NCBI GenBank assembly: GCA_026967495.1
Contig: CP114060.1
Location: 4,526,001-4,590,000 of the forward strand
Direction of reading: 5' to 3'
From: Rouxiella badensis
GTDB lineage: Bacteria > Pseudomonadota > Gammaproteobacteria > Enterobacterales > Enterobacteriaceae
DNA length: 64,000 nucleotides
Shown piece by piece: positions 38,188 to 48,214 of this stretch. Under the pieces are notes generated by a model. That model saw only the letters and a list, made by a program, of their open reading frames with translations, searched no databases and was not told the DNA's origin. A program made the translations under genes and the position numbers. How positions within the stretch are numbered: position 1 is the first letter of the stretch; every line of letters starts with the position of its first letter.

Positions 38188-38317
38188 CGTGATACGGCTC
38201 CAGCTATGACCTCAGATCATGGCAAGTATGACAAACTTTCCATTGTCGGCCCAGAGAAACTGTTGCTTAATCGAGTCATACTTATACGCCCTTTCGCCCC
38301 GCCTCACAGGAGTTTGC

Positions 38318-39473
38318 ATGAAAAGCGCCATGTCCCCGCAGTCGAAATTACCTGACGTCGGCACCACTATTTTCACCGTGATTGGCCAGTTAAGTGCAGA
38401 GCATAACGCCCTGAACCTGTCTCAGGGTGCGCCCAATTTTTCTTGCCAGCCTTCGCTGATAGACGCCGTCGCGAAATCGATGCGCGCAGGCCAGAACCAA
38501 TATGCGCCAATGAGCGGTGTGGCAGCTTTGCGCCGTGCGCTCTCGGCCAAGGTAGAAGCGCTGTACGGCTGTCATTACGACGCCGACAGTGAAGTCACCG
38601 TAATTGCCAGCGCCAGTGAAGGTATTTATTCGGCCATTAGCGCACTGGTGCATCCAGGCGATGAGGTCATCTATTTTGAACCGGCTTTCGACAGCTACTC
38701 GCCGATCGTCCGTTTACAGGGCGCGAAACCGGTACCTGTCCGCCTGTCGATGGACGATTTCAGCATCGACTGGGACGAGGTCGCGAGTGTTATCAACAGC
38801 CGCACGCGGATGATCATCATCAATAGCCCGCACAATCCGACCGGCGCGATTTTCACCCAGCATGACATTGACCGCCTGACTGCGCTGACCCGCAACACCG
38901 ATATCGTCATCCTCTCTGATGAGGTTTATGAACACGTGGTCTTTGACGGCGAATGTCACGAGAGCATGGCGCGTCACCCTGAGACTCGCCGAGCGCAGCG
39001 TTATCGTATCGTCGTTCGGTAAAACCTATCACGTCACCGGCTGGCGCGTGGGGTACACACTGGCACCGGAAGCGCTGATGGACGAAATCCGTAAGGTGCA
39101 CCAGTTTATGGTCTTCACCGCCGATACGCCGATGCAATACGCCTTCGCCGAAGCGCTGGCAGACCCGCAAAGTTATTTGGGTCTGGCTGATTTTTATCAG
39201 CAAAAACGTGATTTACTGGTCAAAGCGATGCACGGCTCGCGCTTTGAACTGCTTCCAACGCGCGGTAGCTTCTTTATGCTCGCCCGATTCAACCACTTCA
39301 GCCCGCTTAGCGATGATGAGTTCGTGCTGAAATTGATTCGCGATCATCAGGTTTCGAGCATTCCACTGTCGGCATTTTACAGTGACAATAAGCCTACAGG
39401 GTTGATTCGACTCAGCTTTGCGAAAGATGATGAAACACTTTATGAAGGCGCGCGCCGTCTTTCTGGCGTTTGA
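38318..39473 (+). pseudogene. Methionine aminotransferase-like PLP enzyme (YbdL family), frameshifted
   Basis: This class I/II aminotransferase has LPDVGTTIFTVIGQLSAEHN, LNLSQGAPNF, QYAPMSGVAALRRAL, INSPHNPTGAIF, ILSDEVYEHVVFDG and the PLP-lysine stretch SSFGKTYHVTGWRVGY, very like E. coli YbdL. AGGAG before the ATG at 38318 fixes the start. The frame breaks at 38981-38987, where GAGACTC stands in place of an expected GAGCTC (ARHPELAERS). Removing one base gives 384 residues. It is followed 24 bases later by a periplasmic amino-acid-binding protein, which suggests use of an imported amino acid. Confidence 0.88.
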
Positions 39474-39497
39474 AATACCTATCCTGGAGCCATAAAA

Positions 39498-40277
39498 ATG
39501 CATAAATTGAAAAGTTTGCTGCTGTTGAGTTGTGCCCTAGCGTCGTTTTCAACGATGGCGGCAAACGACACCATCAAGTTTGGTCTTGAGGCGCAATATC
39601 CGCCGTTCGAGTCCAAATCCCCCAGCGGTGAACTGCAAGGCTTTGATATCGACCTGGGCAAAGCGGTCTGTGCCGCAGCCAACGCCAAGTGCGAATGGAG
39701 CGAAACCTCTTTCGACGGGCTTATCCCAGCGCTCAAAGCGCGCAAGTTCGATGCCATCAACTCTGCGATGAACGCCACCGATAAACGCCGTGAGGCGATT
39801 GATTTCTCAGACGTTATCTACCGTATTCCTACCAAGCTTATCGCTAAAACCGGTTCAGGCCTGTTGCCGGACGCTGCCTCGCTGAAAGGCAAGCACATTG
39901 GCGTGCTGCAAGGCTCGATTCAGGAAACCTACGCCCAGGCACATTGGGCGCCCAAAGGGGTAGACGTGGTGTCGTATCAGGATCAGAATCAGGTTTACCT
40001 TGATCTGACTTCCGGCCGCCTCGACGGGACATTGGTCATGGCCGCCGCGGGTCAGTCTGGCTTCCTTGACCGTCCGGACGGCAAAGGCTTTAGCTTCGTT
40101 GGCGACAGCGTAGACGACGACAAAATCCTCGGCAGCGGCATCGCTTTTGGCCTGCGCAAAGGCGACACCGCCAATAAAGAGCGTCTCGACAAGGCGATTG
40201 CCAAAATCAAACAGGACGGCACCGTTAAACAGCTCGCCAAAAAATACTTTGGCGATATCGACGTAACGCCAAAATAA
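39498..40277 (+). CDS. Periplasmic amino-acid-binding protein of an ABC transporter (HisJ/ArgT-like)
   Basis: The 259-residue protein has a signal peptide (MHKLKSLLLLSCALASFSTMA, cut before AANDT) and the SBP_bac_3 pattern: IKFGLEAQYPPFESKSPSGELQGFDIDLGKA, FDGLIPALKARKFDAINSAM, the R-R-EAIDFSDV hinge, and LKGKHIGVLQGS. The wording is closest to lysine/arginine/ornithine or histidine binding proteins. No permease or ATPase gene follows; a terminator stands 18 bases after the stop. It would therefore deliver ligand to a transporter encoded elsewhere. Confidence 0.9.
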   Translation: MHKLKSLLLLSCALASFSTMAANDTIKFGLEAQYPPFESKSPSGELQGFDIDLGKAVCAAANAKCEWSETSFDGLIPALKARKFDAINSAMNATDKRREAIDFSDVIYRIPTKLIAKTGSGLLPDAASLKGKHIGVLQGSIQETYAQAHWAPKGVDVVSYQDQNQVYLDLTSGRLDGTLVMAAAGQSGFLDRPDGKGFSFVGDSVDDDKILGSGIAFGLRKGDTANKERLDKAIAKIKQDGTVKQLAKKYFGDIDVTPK

Positions 40278-40294
40278 TTCTGCCTGCATTTTTT

Positions 40295-40320
40295 CCCGCC
40301 GCCTGTTCCCCGGCGGCGGG
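40295..40320 (+). terminator. Terminator-like hairpin after the binding-protein gene
   Basis: CCCGCCGCC and GGCGGCGGG form a 9-bp G+C stem preceded by a T-run. The T-run lies on the 5' side, so it suits a minus-strand signal or a stabilising 3' hairpin better than a classic plus-strand terminator. Confidence 0.5.
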
Positions 40321-40483
40321 AGATATCTCCTTGCCAACAAAGCTTTTATTATTATCTATTAACAAAACAAGTCCTCTGATTTCTGTACCTTAACGCTTCC
40401 CCCTGTTACTGTTCCCTTACGATACCGCCTGGCGTCCTATACTTGTTCCCGGTGGAAGTCTTTTTAAATCTTAAGGAGTCAGC

Positions 40484-41526
40484 ATGTCACAGAATTCAAC
40501 CGTTAATCGCCGCTTCGTTTTAGCCTCACGTCCGAAAGGAGCGCCGGTGGCGGAAAACTTCCGTCTGGAAGAAACCGACCTGCCAAAACCTGCCGATGGC
40601 CAGCTGCTGCTGCGCACTGTTTATCTGTCGCTTGACCCGTACATGCGCGGACGCATGAGCGATGCCCCTCTTATGCTCCGCCGGTTGCCCTCGGTGACGT
40701 GATGGTTGGAGGTGCGGTTTCACGCGTCGTCGAGTCAAAAGATGCCCATTTCAAACCGGGTGACTGGGTGGTCGCAGGGAGCGGCTGGCAGGACTACGCC
40801 GTCGTTGATGCCAAACTGGCCAGAAAGCTCGAAGGCGATGCGTTGAAACACCCTTCACTGGCGCTCGGCGTGCTCGGGATGCCGGGTTTCACGGCCTATA
40901 TGGGTCTGCTGGATATCGGCGAGCCAAAGGCCGGTGAAACCGTCGTCGTGGCGGCCGCGACCGGCCCGGTAGGGTCATTGGTTGGGCAAATTGCTAAACT
41001 TAAAGGCTGTAAGGTCGTGGGCATCGCCGGCGGTGAAGAGAAATGCCGTTATGCGGTCGAGCATTTTGGTTTTGACGAATGTCTGGATCACCGTGCCGCC
41101 AACCTCGGTCAGCGCCTAAAAGAAGCCTGTCCGCGCGGCATCGACGTCTATTTTGAAAACGTGGGCGGGGCGGTGTTTGACGCGGTACTGCCGCTGCTCA
41201 ACACCAAGGCGCGCGTCCCGCTGTGCGGCGTGGTGTCACAGTATAATGCTCAGGAACTGCCAAAGGGTGAGGACCGTCTGACGCTACTGACCACCGCAAT
41301 CCTGAAGAAACGCCTGCGCATTCAGGGTTTCATTATTTTCGATGACTATGGCCACCGTTATCCAGAATTTGCCAAACAGATGAGTGAATGGTTCGCAGCG
41401 GACAAGATAAAGTTCCGTGAACACATCGTCCAGGGATTGGAAAATGCACCAGCCTCTTTAAACGACGTGCTGGAGGGTAAAAACTTCGGCAAGCTGGTGA
41501 TCCAGGTAGGTAAGGAAGCGGAATAA
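40484..41526 (+). pseudogene. NADPH-dependent oxidoreductase CurA-like (MDR family), frameshifted
   Basis: The protein has RRFVLASRPKGAPVAENFRL, LSLDPYMRGRMSD, then in the next frame GDVMVGGAVSRVVESKD, GLLDIGEPKAGETVVVAAATGPVGSLVGQIAKLKGC (NADPH-binding), YFENVGGAVFDAVLPLL and the C-terminal GKNFGKLVIQVG. It is like E. coli CurA (YncB), which reduces curcumin and other enones. The break near 40667-40672 is a C-run of four that should be five (SDAPSYAPPVALGD). With it the length is 347 residues, the usual family size. An AAGGAG site precedes the ATG. Confidence 0.88.
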
Positions 41527-41568
41527 TTTGATTGGGAATTATTCCCCGACATTATTGGAGATAAGTTT

Positions 41569-42249
41569 ATGAAACTATTAATAGTCTTGACGTCTCACGA
41601 TAAATTGGGTGATACCGGTAAGAAAACCGGATTCTGGCTTGAGGAGTTCACTTCTCCCTATTACGAGTTCCTGGACGCGGGCGCGGATATCGTGCTCGCG
41701 TCGCCGAAGGGCGGCCAGCCACCGCTTGACCCGAAAAGCGACGAGCCTGACGCCCAGACAGAAACCACCGAACGGTTCCGTCAGGATAAAGAGGCACAGA
41801 AACGGCTGGCGGAAACACGCAAGCTCAGCGAGATCAATGCCGACGATTTTGACGCCGTTTTCTATCCGGGAGGCCACGGACCGCTGTGGGATCTGGCGGA
41901 GGACGAGCATTCCATCAAGCTTATCGAGGCATTCTGGCGCGCCGACAAACCGGTCGCCGCCGTGTGCCACGCGCCGGGCGTTTTCCGACACGTTGAAATC
42001 GACGATATTCCGCTGGTCAAAGACAAGCACGTCACCGGCTTTAGCAACAGTGAAGAAGAGGCGGTGCAGTTGACCGAGGTCGTCCCCTTCCTGGTCGAAG
42101 ACGATCTGAAGAAGAATGGCGGTGAATACAGCAAGGCCGCGGACTGGCGTCCTTATGTGATAGTCGACGGCAGGCTGATTACCGGACAAAATCCGGCGTC
42201 TTCCGCCGGCGTTGCTCAGGCATTGCTGAAAATGCTAGGCTCGGACTGA
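41569..42249 (+). CDS. DJ-1/PfpI family protein, Hsp31-like glyoxalase/chaperone
   Basis: The 226-residue protein has the class I glutaminase-like fold: LIVLTSHDKLGDTGKKTGFWLEE with the acidic residue of the triad, DIVLASPKGG, FYPGGHGPLWDL, and the nucleophile elbow VAAVCHAPGVF with the catalytic Cys. The length and inserted segments fit Hsp31-like proteins that turn methylglyoxal into lactate and act as holdases. It lies between curA and ybhB; the three may form a stress-related group but have separate ribosome sites. Confidence 0.85.
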   Translation: MKLLIVLTSHDKLGDTGKKTGFWLEEFTSPYYEFLDAGADIVLASPKGGQPPLDPKSDEPDAQTETTERFRQDKEAQKRLAETRKLSEINADDFDAVFYPGGHGPLWDLAEDEHSIKLIEAFWRADKPVAAVCHAPGVFRHVEIDDIPLVKDKHVTGFSNSEEEAVQLTEVVPFLVEDDLKKNGGEYSKAADWRPYVIVDGRLITGQNPASSAGVAQALLKMLGSD

Positions 42250-42276
42250 GAATTTATAACAACAAATGAGGGTGTT

Positions 42277-42758
42277 ATGGCTTTTACAGTAAAAAGTACC
42301 GATCTTAAAGACGGCGACAAGATGCCGAACGGCCAGGTGTTCAACGGTATGGGCTATGAGGGCAACAACCTGTCTCCTCAGCTGAGCTGGGACAACCCTC
42401 CGGCTGGCACCAAAAGTTTCGCCATCACCTGCTATGATCCGGATGCACCAACCGGTTCCGGCTGGTGGCACTGGGGTGTGGCCAATCTGCCCGCGGATCT
42501 GCGCTCTCTGCCGACCGGTGCCGGTTCCGGCAAAGGGGACTGCCGGCGGGTGCCGTGCAAACGCGCACCGACTTTGGCAAGGCGGGATACGGCGGCGCAG
42601 CACCGCCACAGGGCGAGCATCACCGTTACCAGTTCACCGTTTATGCGCTCGACGTTGACCAACTTGACGTCAGCGAAGAGTCCAGCGGTGCCTATCTGGG
42701 CTTTAACCTGCACTTCCATACGCTGGCAAAAGCCTCTTTAACGGTGATTTTCAGCTAA
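42277..42758 (+). pseudogene. ybhB: PEBP/Raf-kinase-inhibitor-like protein YbhB, frameshifted
   Basis: The first frame has LKDGDKMPNGQVFNGMGYEG, NNLSPQLSWDNPPAGTKSFA and YDPDAPTGSGWWHWGVANLP, the ligand-binding DPDxP and GxWHW motifs of the PEBP family. The second frame gives PAGAVQTRTDFGKAGYGGAA, HHRYQFTVYALDVDQLDV and the end KASLTVIFS. One missing base near 42539 accounts for the break, and the corrected length is 160 residues, like E. coli YbhB (158). In E. coli ybhB lies next to bioA. Here about 5 kb of other genes separate them. Confidence 0.88.
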
Positions 42759-42958
42759 TTACTGCGCTTTTTGTATACACAATAAATATTTCTTAATGAT
42801 AAAATCGGCTTTGTGATAAAAAGCCGCATGTTTTTATCCGAAATATTTGTAAGCTACGAAACCAGTACTTCAAAAAATCGGTATTTAATCCAGATTTTGA
42901 ATTGATAAGTGGTCAGCCGAGCTGGCCGCTTTTTTTGTGCATCAAGGAGTCAGAGACT

Positions 42959-44263
42959 GTGAAAATTTCCACCCTGTCGCGTGCCAGCGCTGTTTTGTCT
43001 GCCACATTGGTTCTAGCGGCCTGTAGCCACAGCCAGGAAAACCTGTCCACACAGGTTGCACCGGGTACCGCGGCTCTGCCTGTTCTTAGCGCTGATGAAG
43101 CGGCCCACTTCACCGAGAAGTCCTACCTGGCCTTCGGTGGTCCTTCCGTTGAGGTTCAGCAGGACGGCTGGCATCCGTCTCTGGCGAAAACCGATGGCGT
43201 GAATACCCCTTACATCGTTGGCCCTAAAAAAGGCAACGATGGCGCAACTTATACCACCGTACAACAGGCGGTAGATGCCGCACTGGCGCAGCATAACCAC
43301 GGCGAGCGCGTATTTATCAAGGTTCTGCCGGGCACCTACAGCGGCGCCGTTTATATCCCTGCAGGTTCCCCACCTGTCAGCCTGTTTGGTGCAGGCGAGA
43401 GCGCGGATCAGGTTGTGCTGCAGCTGGGTCTGGAAGCCAGCGTTGCTCCCGCAGATTACCGCAAGACCGTTAGCCCGAACGGTGAATTCCTGCCGGGCGA
43501 CCGCGCATGGTACATGTTCAACCAATGTGGCAATCCGCAGAACGCCAGCATCGGCGTGAGCTGTTCCGCGACACTGTGGTCACAGGGTAATGGCCTTCAG
43601 CTGCAAAACCTGACCATCGCCAACAGCCTGCAGGACACCACCGACGCAGGCGAACACCCTGCCGTGGCGCTGCGCGTTGACGGTGACCAGACGCTGCTCG
43701 ACAACGTGCACGTACTGGGCCGTGAAAACACCCTGCTGGTCAACACCAGCGACGTGAATAATCAGACCGTGAACAACCGCTATAGCCGCGTCTACGTGCA
43801 CAATAGCCTGATTGAAGGCGACGTGGACTATGTCACCGGCCAAGCTAACGCCGTGTTCGATCACGTTGAATTCCATACCCTTTCAAGCCGTGGCGTGAAG
43901 CAGGCCAGCATCTTTGCTCCGATAACCCCGGCCAACGTGCCTTACGGTTATTTGGTCATCGACAGTAACCTGACCGGCGACAAAGGCTTCAGCGGCCAGG
44001 GCGCGGCGCAGAAAGCGCTGCTCGGTCGCTCAGTTGACCTGGGCGTCGATAAAGGGGGCTACGCACCGGGCCAGACGCCAAACGGCCAGTTGGTCATCCG
44101 CGACAGCCAAATTGACGGCAGCTACAACCTGCAACAGCCTTGGGGCGATGCGGCCTACTCCGAGCGTCCGTTCAGCGGCAACGTTGCGCCTAATCGTGAC
44201 CTTAACGACACCGGCTTCAACCGCCTTTGGCAGTACAATAATGTGTTCGCTGGCGCAAAATAA
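42959..44263 (+). CDS. ybhC: Outer-membrane lipoprotein YbhC, pectinesterase-like/acyl-CoA thioesterase family
   Basis: I take the GTG at 42959 as the start because AAGGAG precedes it. This gives a lipoprotein signal (VKISTLSRASAVLSATLVLAAC) with lipobox LAAC near residue 20. The body is the right-handed beta-helix of pectin methylesterases: YTTVQQAVDAAL, VFIKVLPGTYSGAVYIPAGS, NGLQLQNLTIANS, HPAVALRVDGDQTLLDNVHVLGRENT and IEGDVDYVTGQANAVFD. E. coli YbhC has this fold and is described as a thioesterase-like lipoprotein without clear pectinesterase activity. It is followed by a strong terminator shared with pgl. Confidence 0.92.
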   Translation: MKISTLSRASAVLSATLVLAACSHSQENLSTQVAPGTAALPVLSADEAAHFTEKSYLAFGGPSVEVQQDGWHPSLAKTDGVNTPYIVGPKKGNDGATYTTVQQAVDAALAQHNHGERVFIKVLPGTYSGAVYIPAGSPPVSLFGAGESADQVVLQLGLEASVAPADYRKTVSPNGEFLPGDRAWYMFNQCGNPQNASIGVSCSATLWSQGNGLQLQNLTIANSLQDTTDAGEHPAVALRVDGDQTLLDNVHVLGRENTLLVNTSDVNNQTVNNRYSRVYVHNSLIEGDVDYVTGQANAVFDHVEFHTLSSRGVKQASIFAPITPANVPYGYLVIDSNLTGDKGFSGQGAAQKALLGRSVDLGVDKGGYAPGQTPNGQLVIRDSQIDGSYNLQQPWGDAAYSERPFSGNVAPNRDLNDTGFNRLWQYNNVFAGAK

Positions 44264-44294
44264 CGCCTGACCCCGTCGATTGACGGACTGAAAA

Positions 44295-44331
44295 TAAAAA
44301 CGCCAGGCTGATTAAGCTCTGGCGTTTTTTT
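44295..44331. terminator. Bidirectional terminator between ybhC and pgl
   Basis: AAAAACGCCAG and CTGGCGTTTTT form a long stem with A-run and T-run flanks, serving the convergent genes on both strands. Confidence 0.92.
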
Positions 44332-44354
44332 ATGCGCTTTTCAGGCGGTAACGA

Positions 44355-45356
44355 TTAGTGATGCAGCTCGATAATGGTGACCCACATCGCGCCTTTGCCC
44401 ACCGGATAGGTGTTCAGTCGGCTCAGTTTGCCGGTAGCCTGGTCGATGCGCGCCACTTCAATCTCATCAGATTTCTGACCGGCGGTAATCACGAATTTAC
44501 CGCTGTTATCGATATTGAAACCGCGTGGCTGGGTCTGGGTCGGATGATGTCCCACCAGCGAGATCTCGCTGCCGTCCTCAGAAACTTTCATGATGGCCAG
44601 CAGGCTTGAGGTGCGCTCGGAGGCGTACAGGTATTTACCGTCAGGAGTGATGTGAATGTCTGCGGTCCAGCGATCGCCCGTGAAATCGGCAGGAATAATA
44701 TCCAGCGTCTGCACGGCATGGTACTCGCCGCGGGTTACGTCTTTCTGATACACGTCCACGGTGCCGTTCAGCTCATTGGCGGTGTAGGCAAAATGCTGGT
44801 TCGGGTGGAACGCCATATGACGCGGACCCGCGCCCGCTGCGGTGGTCAGTTGAACCGGGTTGTGCGGGGTCGCTTTACCGTCCAGCGCGAAATCATAGAG
44901 ACGAATGTGGTCCTCTTTCAGCGCAGGGATCATCAGCAGCTGATTGGTCGGGCTAATATTGGCCGAGTGTGGAGCCTCAAGGTTTTCCAACACCTGCTGG
45001 TGGTCCAGCGCCACGCCGTCTTTACCGATCGGATGGATGCTGACGTTGTTGTAGCTGTAGGAGGCGCTAAAGACGAAACGTCCCTGCAAGTCGATGCCCA
45101 GATGGGTCGGGCTGCCCGGCAGCGGTGCCATGCCGGCCTGCTCCAGCTTGCCGTCGTGGCCGATATGATAGGTCAGAATTGCAAACTCAGGGCGAATGCC
45201 CACGTACAGATGGCGAGAATCCGGCGACGCCACCATCGGCTGCACCTGCCCTGGGACTTCAACCGTTTGCAGCAGCGACAGCTCTCCGTCTTCATGCAGG
45301 TTAAAGGCGTGGATCTGCTGGCTGTCCGGGCTGGCAACATAAACGACTTGTTTCAT
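44355..45356 (-). CDS. pgl: 6-phosphogluconolactonase Pgl (YbhE)
   Basis: This seven-bladed beta-propeller enzyme hydrolyses 6-phosphogluconolactone in the pentose phosphate pathway. The 333 residues include MKQVVYVASPDSQQIHAFNL, VPGQVQPMVASPDSRHLYVG, LEAPHSANISPTNQLLMIPAL, GAGPRHMAFHPNQHFAYTAN, ADIHITPDGKYLYASERTSS and TQPRGFNIDNSGKFVITAGQ, as in E. coli Pgl. I prefer the second of two adjacent ATG codons (45356), which matches the family start. It stands alone, divergent from ybhA. Confidence 0.95.
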   Translation of the reverse strand: MKQVVYVASPDSQQIHAFNLHEDGELSLLQTVEVPGQVQPMVASPDSRHLYVGIRPEFAILTYHIGHDGKLEQAGMAPLPGSPTHLGIDLQGRFVFSASYSYNNVSIHPIGKDGVALDHQQVLENLEAPHSANISPTNQLLMIPALKEDHIRLYDFALDGKATPHNPVQLTTAAGAGPRHMAFHPNQHFAYTANELNGTVDVYQKDVTRGEYHAVQTLDIIPADFTGDRWTADIHITPDGKYLYASERTSSLLAIMKVSEDGSEISLVGHHPTQTQPRGFNIDNSGKFVITAGQKSDEIEVARIDQATGKLSRLNTYPVGKGAMWVTIIELHH

Positions 45357-45530
45357 CATATCTCCTTATTAAAGCTGAAATAGGGTTCGTTATTGTAAGT
45401 GCGCTGTTCATCAGCATAGCCTATTACTGTGCCAAGGCATTAGCGCCGGATGCGAGGTTTTAACATTTAGATTTAAGGTGTAACATCAATAGCCTTAATT
45501 TTATCCACCGACAATCTGCTGGAACCGCTC

Positions 45531-46349
45531 ATGACTTATCGCGTTATCGCGCTCGATCTCGACGGCACGCTGCTTGACCGTCAAAAACGTATTCTTCCTG
45601 AATCCCTCGCCGCGCTAGCCGATGCGCGGGCCGCTGGGGTTAAAGTGGTTATCGCGACCGGCCGTCATCACGTGGCTATCAAGTCGTTTCATCATGAGCT
45701 AGGACTCGATACCGCGGCCATCTGCTGTAATGGAACCTATCTGTATGATTTTCATGATAAAAAGGTAATCAGTTCGGATCCACTGGATAAAGCTAAAGCC
45801 AAGAAAGTCGTCGACCTGCTCGAGTTTTACGGCATCCACGGCCTGCTGTATGTCGATGATGCCATGCTTTACCAGCAGCCTAACGGCCACGTCGAGCGCT
45901 CGATTGCCTGGGGCAAAACGCTGCCTGAGGGCCTCCGTCCAACCCTCATTCAGGTCAACAGCCTGCGCGACGCCGCCGACGAAGCGAACTCCCTGTGGAA
46001 ATTCGCCACCTCGCACCACGACCTCGATGCGCTGCACGCCTTTGCGCAGCAGGCCGAGCAAGAGCTTGGGCTGGCCTGTGAATGGTCATGGCACGACCAG
46101 GTTGACGTCGCCAAGGGCGGCAACAGCAAAGGACGTCGTCTGCAGGAGTGGGTAGAGTCGCAGGGGATGAGCATGTCCGACGTTATCGCCTTCGGTGACA
46201 ACTATAACGACCTGAGCATGTTGGAAAATGTCGGTTTAGGTGTAGCGATGGGCAATGCCGATGAGGCTATCAAAGCCCGCGCGGGCCTGGTTATTGCCGA
46301 TAACGAACAACCCGGTATCGCCGAGGTGATTCGCAGCAAGGTGCTTTGA
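45531..46349 (+). CDS. ybhA: HAD-family phosphatase YbhA (pyridoxal phosphate phosphatase)
   Basis: The 272-residue Cof-type HAD hydrolase has motif I VIALDLDGTLLDRQKRI, motif II VVIATGRHH, motif III with KGGNSKGRRLQEW and motif IV VIAFGDNYNDLSMLENVGLGVAMGNA. E. coli YbhA removes phosphate from pyridoxal 5'-phosphate, fructose 1,6-bisphosphate and other small phosphates. It sits between pgl and modC as in E. coli, and ends at a clear terminator. Confidence 0.93.
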   Translation: MTYRVIALDLDGTLLDRQKRILPESLAALADARAAGVKVVIATGRHHVAIKSFHHELGLDTAAICCNGTYLYDFHDKKVISSDPLDKAKAKKVVDLLEFYGIHGLLYVDDAMLYQQPNGHVERSIAWGKTLPEGLRPTLIQVNSLRDAADEANSLWKFATSHHDLDALHAFAQQAEQELGLACEWSWHDQVDVAKGGNSKGRRLQEWVESQGMSMSDVIAFGDNYNDLSMLENVGLGVAMGNADEAIKARAGLVIADNEQPGIAEVIRSKVL

Positions 46350-46357
46350 ATAAACAA

Positions 46358-46381
46358 AGCCCGCGATATTGAGAGCGGGCT
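46358..46381. terminator. Hairpin after ybhA
   Basis: AGCCCGC and GCGGGCT pair around GATATTGAGA, nine bases after the ybhA stop, with ATT after the stem. It lies between convergent ybhA and modC. Confidence 0.75.
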
Positions 46382-46450
46382 ATTCACCGGTTGTCGTCCA
46401 TAAAACGCTCGCATCAATCAGCGCCAAGTTTCATTTTAAAAACGGCTTGT

Positions 46451-47526
46451 TCACCCTCGACTCAGCGACACGCTTTTGATTTGTGCAAACACGCGTTGTC
46501 CAGGGTGGATGCCTAGTTCATCGCGCGCCCACGGGGTAATTTTAGCCCACAGTATGTGGCCGCCGACGGAAAGTTTGACGTCTATCGCCTGCGGGTTCTC
46601 CAGCAGCTCCTCGACCACGGCCGGCAATACGTTGCGAATGCTGCTGTTTCCGGGCGTGGGTTGCAGCACCAGCGAGACATCGGCGGCCTGCACTCGAATA
46701 CGCATAGCCGTGCCTGACGGCACCTCAACGCGGTTGATCCACAGCTTCTCATCACCCAGCGCCAGCGCGGTCATGGCGTAATGCGGATGCGGCTCCAGCA
46801 CCTTCACATTCAATACGCTGCTTTGCTCTTCGCGCCGTAGCCACGGACGCATCACGCTGCTGGACCACACCTCTTCGACGTCACCGAAGGCCAGCACCTT
46901 GCCCTGCTCGAGTATCAGGACTTTCTCGGCCAGACTCAGGATCTCGTCCAGACTGTGGGTAACATAGAGAATAGGAATGTTCACCTGCTGCGCCAGCCGC
47001 TCCAGATAGGGCATCAGTTCGCGCTTGCGCGGCAGGTCCAGCGCCGCTAAAGGTTCATCCATCAACAACAGCTCAGGACCGCTCAACAATGCGCGTCCGA
47101 GAGCCACCCGCTGCTTTTCACCGCCCGAGAGCGTCAAAGGATAGCGATCGAGCAGAGATTCGACGCCGAGCAGTTGAATGATACTCTCGAACTGCTCACG
47201 CATCGCGGGCACCATGCCGTACTGCAGATTGCCGCGCACCTTGTAGTGCGGAAACAGCCGTGCGTCCTGAAACACGTAGCCGATACGCCGTTTTTCGGGC
47301 GGAAGAAAAACGGCCTTTGACGAGGCATCTCCCCCTTAGACAGCACGCGGTTATTCAAGGTGATTACGCCGCAGTCGGGACGGGTCAACCCCGCTATGGC
47401 ATTAATTAATGAGGTTTTTCCGGCGCCGGAAAGGCCAAAGATAGCGGTAATGCCGCGCTCGGGCAGGTCAACCTTTACCTCGAGCGACAAGTCACCAAGC
47501 CGTTGGGCAAAATCCAATTTGAGCAT
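46451..47526 (-). pseudogene. modC: Molybdate ABC transporter ATPase ModC, frameshifted
   Basis: ModC powers molybdate import. The N-terminal frame has GITAIFGLSGAGKTSLINAI (Walker A) and LTRPDCGVITLNNRVLSKGE. The next frame has DARLFPHYKVRGNLQYGM, LTLSGGEKQRVALGRALLSGPELLLMDEPLAALD (signature and Walker B), and a C-terminal MOP domain that binds molybdate. The break near 47327 is a CC that should be CCC (GEMPSSKAVFLPPEKRRIGYV). Correction gives 358 residues. Its ATG overlaps the modB stop. Confidence 0.9.
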
Positions 47527-48214
47527 CAGCCCCCCAGACGCTTACGGCTGTGCCGCGCAAGCAGGTCCGAAATCAGCAATGCCGCCAGCGACAGCAGTAT
47601 TGCCAGTACGCAGAGGCGCGCGGCCGCCCCTCTGCACCCGGAGTTTGAATCAGGGTGTACATCGCCAACGGGATAGTGCGCGTTTCACCGGGGATATTGG
47701 ACACAAAGGTGATGGTCGCGCCAAATTCACCCAGTGAACGAGCAAACGCCAGCACCACGCCGACGATAATTCCGGGCAGCGACAGCGGCAGTGTGAGGGT
47801 AAAAAACACCTTGAGCGGCGAGGCACCGAGCGTTCTTGCCGCCTGCTCGAGACGAGTATCAATCGCCTCGAGAGACTGGCGAATCGCACGCACCATCAAG
47901 GGAAAGGCCATCACCGCCGAGGCAAGCACCGCCCCTTTCCAGCTAAAACTGACGCTGAAGCCAAACCAGTCATACAGCCACGCGCCTAGCCACCCTTTAC
48001 GTCCCATCACCACCAGCAGCAAATAGCCGATGACCACCGGGGGTAACACCAACGGCAGATGGATTACGCTGTCGAGCAGTGATTTACCGGGGAAACGGCA
48101 GCGGACGAGGATCCAGGCCATCAGGATCCCCAGCGGCAGGCTCAGCACCACGGCAAGGCTGGACACCTTGATGCTTAGCATCACTGCCTGCCATTCATAG
48201 TCGCTTAGTATCAT
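47526..48214 (-). pseudogene. modB: Molybdate ABC transporter permease ModB, C-terminal frameshift
   Basis: ModB is the membrane channel for molybdate. Helices and the EAA-type loop are clear: LPLVLPPVVIGYLLLV, VMAFPLMVRAIRQSLEAIDTRLEQAARTLGASPLKVFFTLTLPLSLPGIIVG and ARSLGEFGATITFVSN. The last 30 residues go out of frame near 47632, where four G should be five; the restored end AARLCVLAILLSLAALLISD LL reaches a TGA at 47528-47526 that overlaps the modC start. Corrected length is 229 residues. Its own start overlaps the modA stop. Confidence 0.9.
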
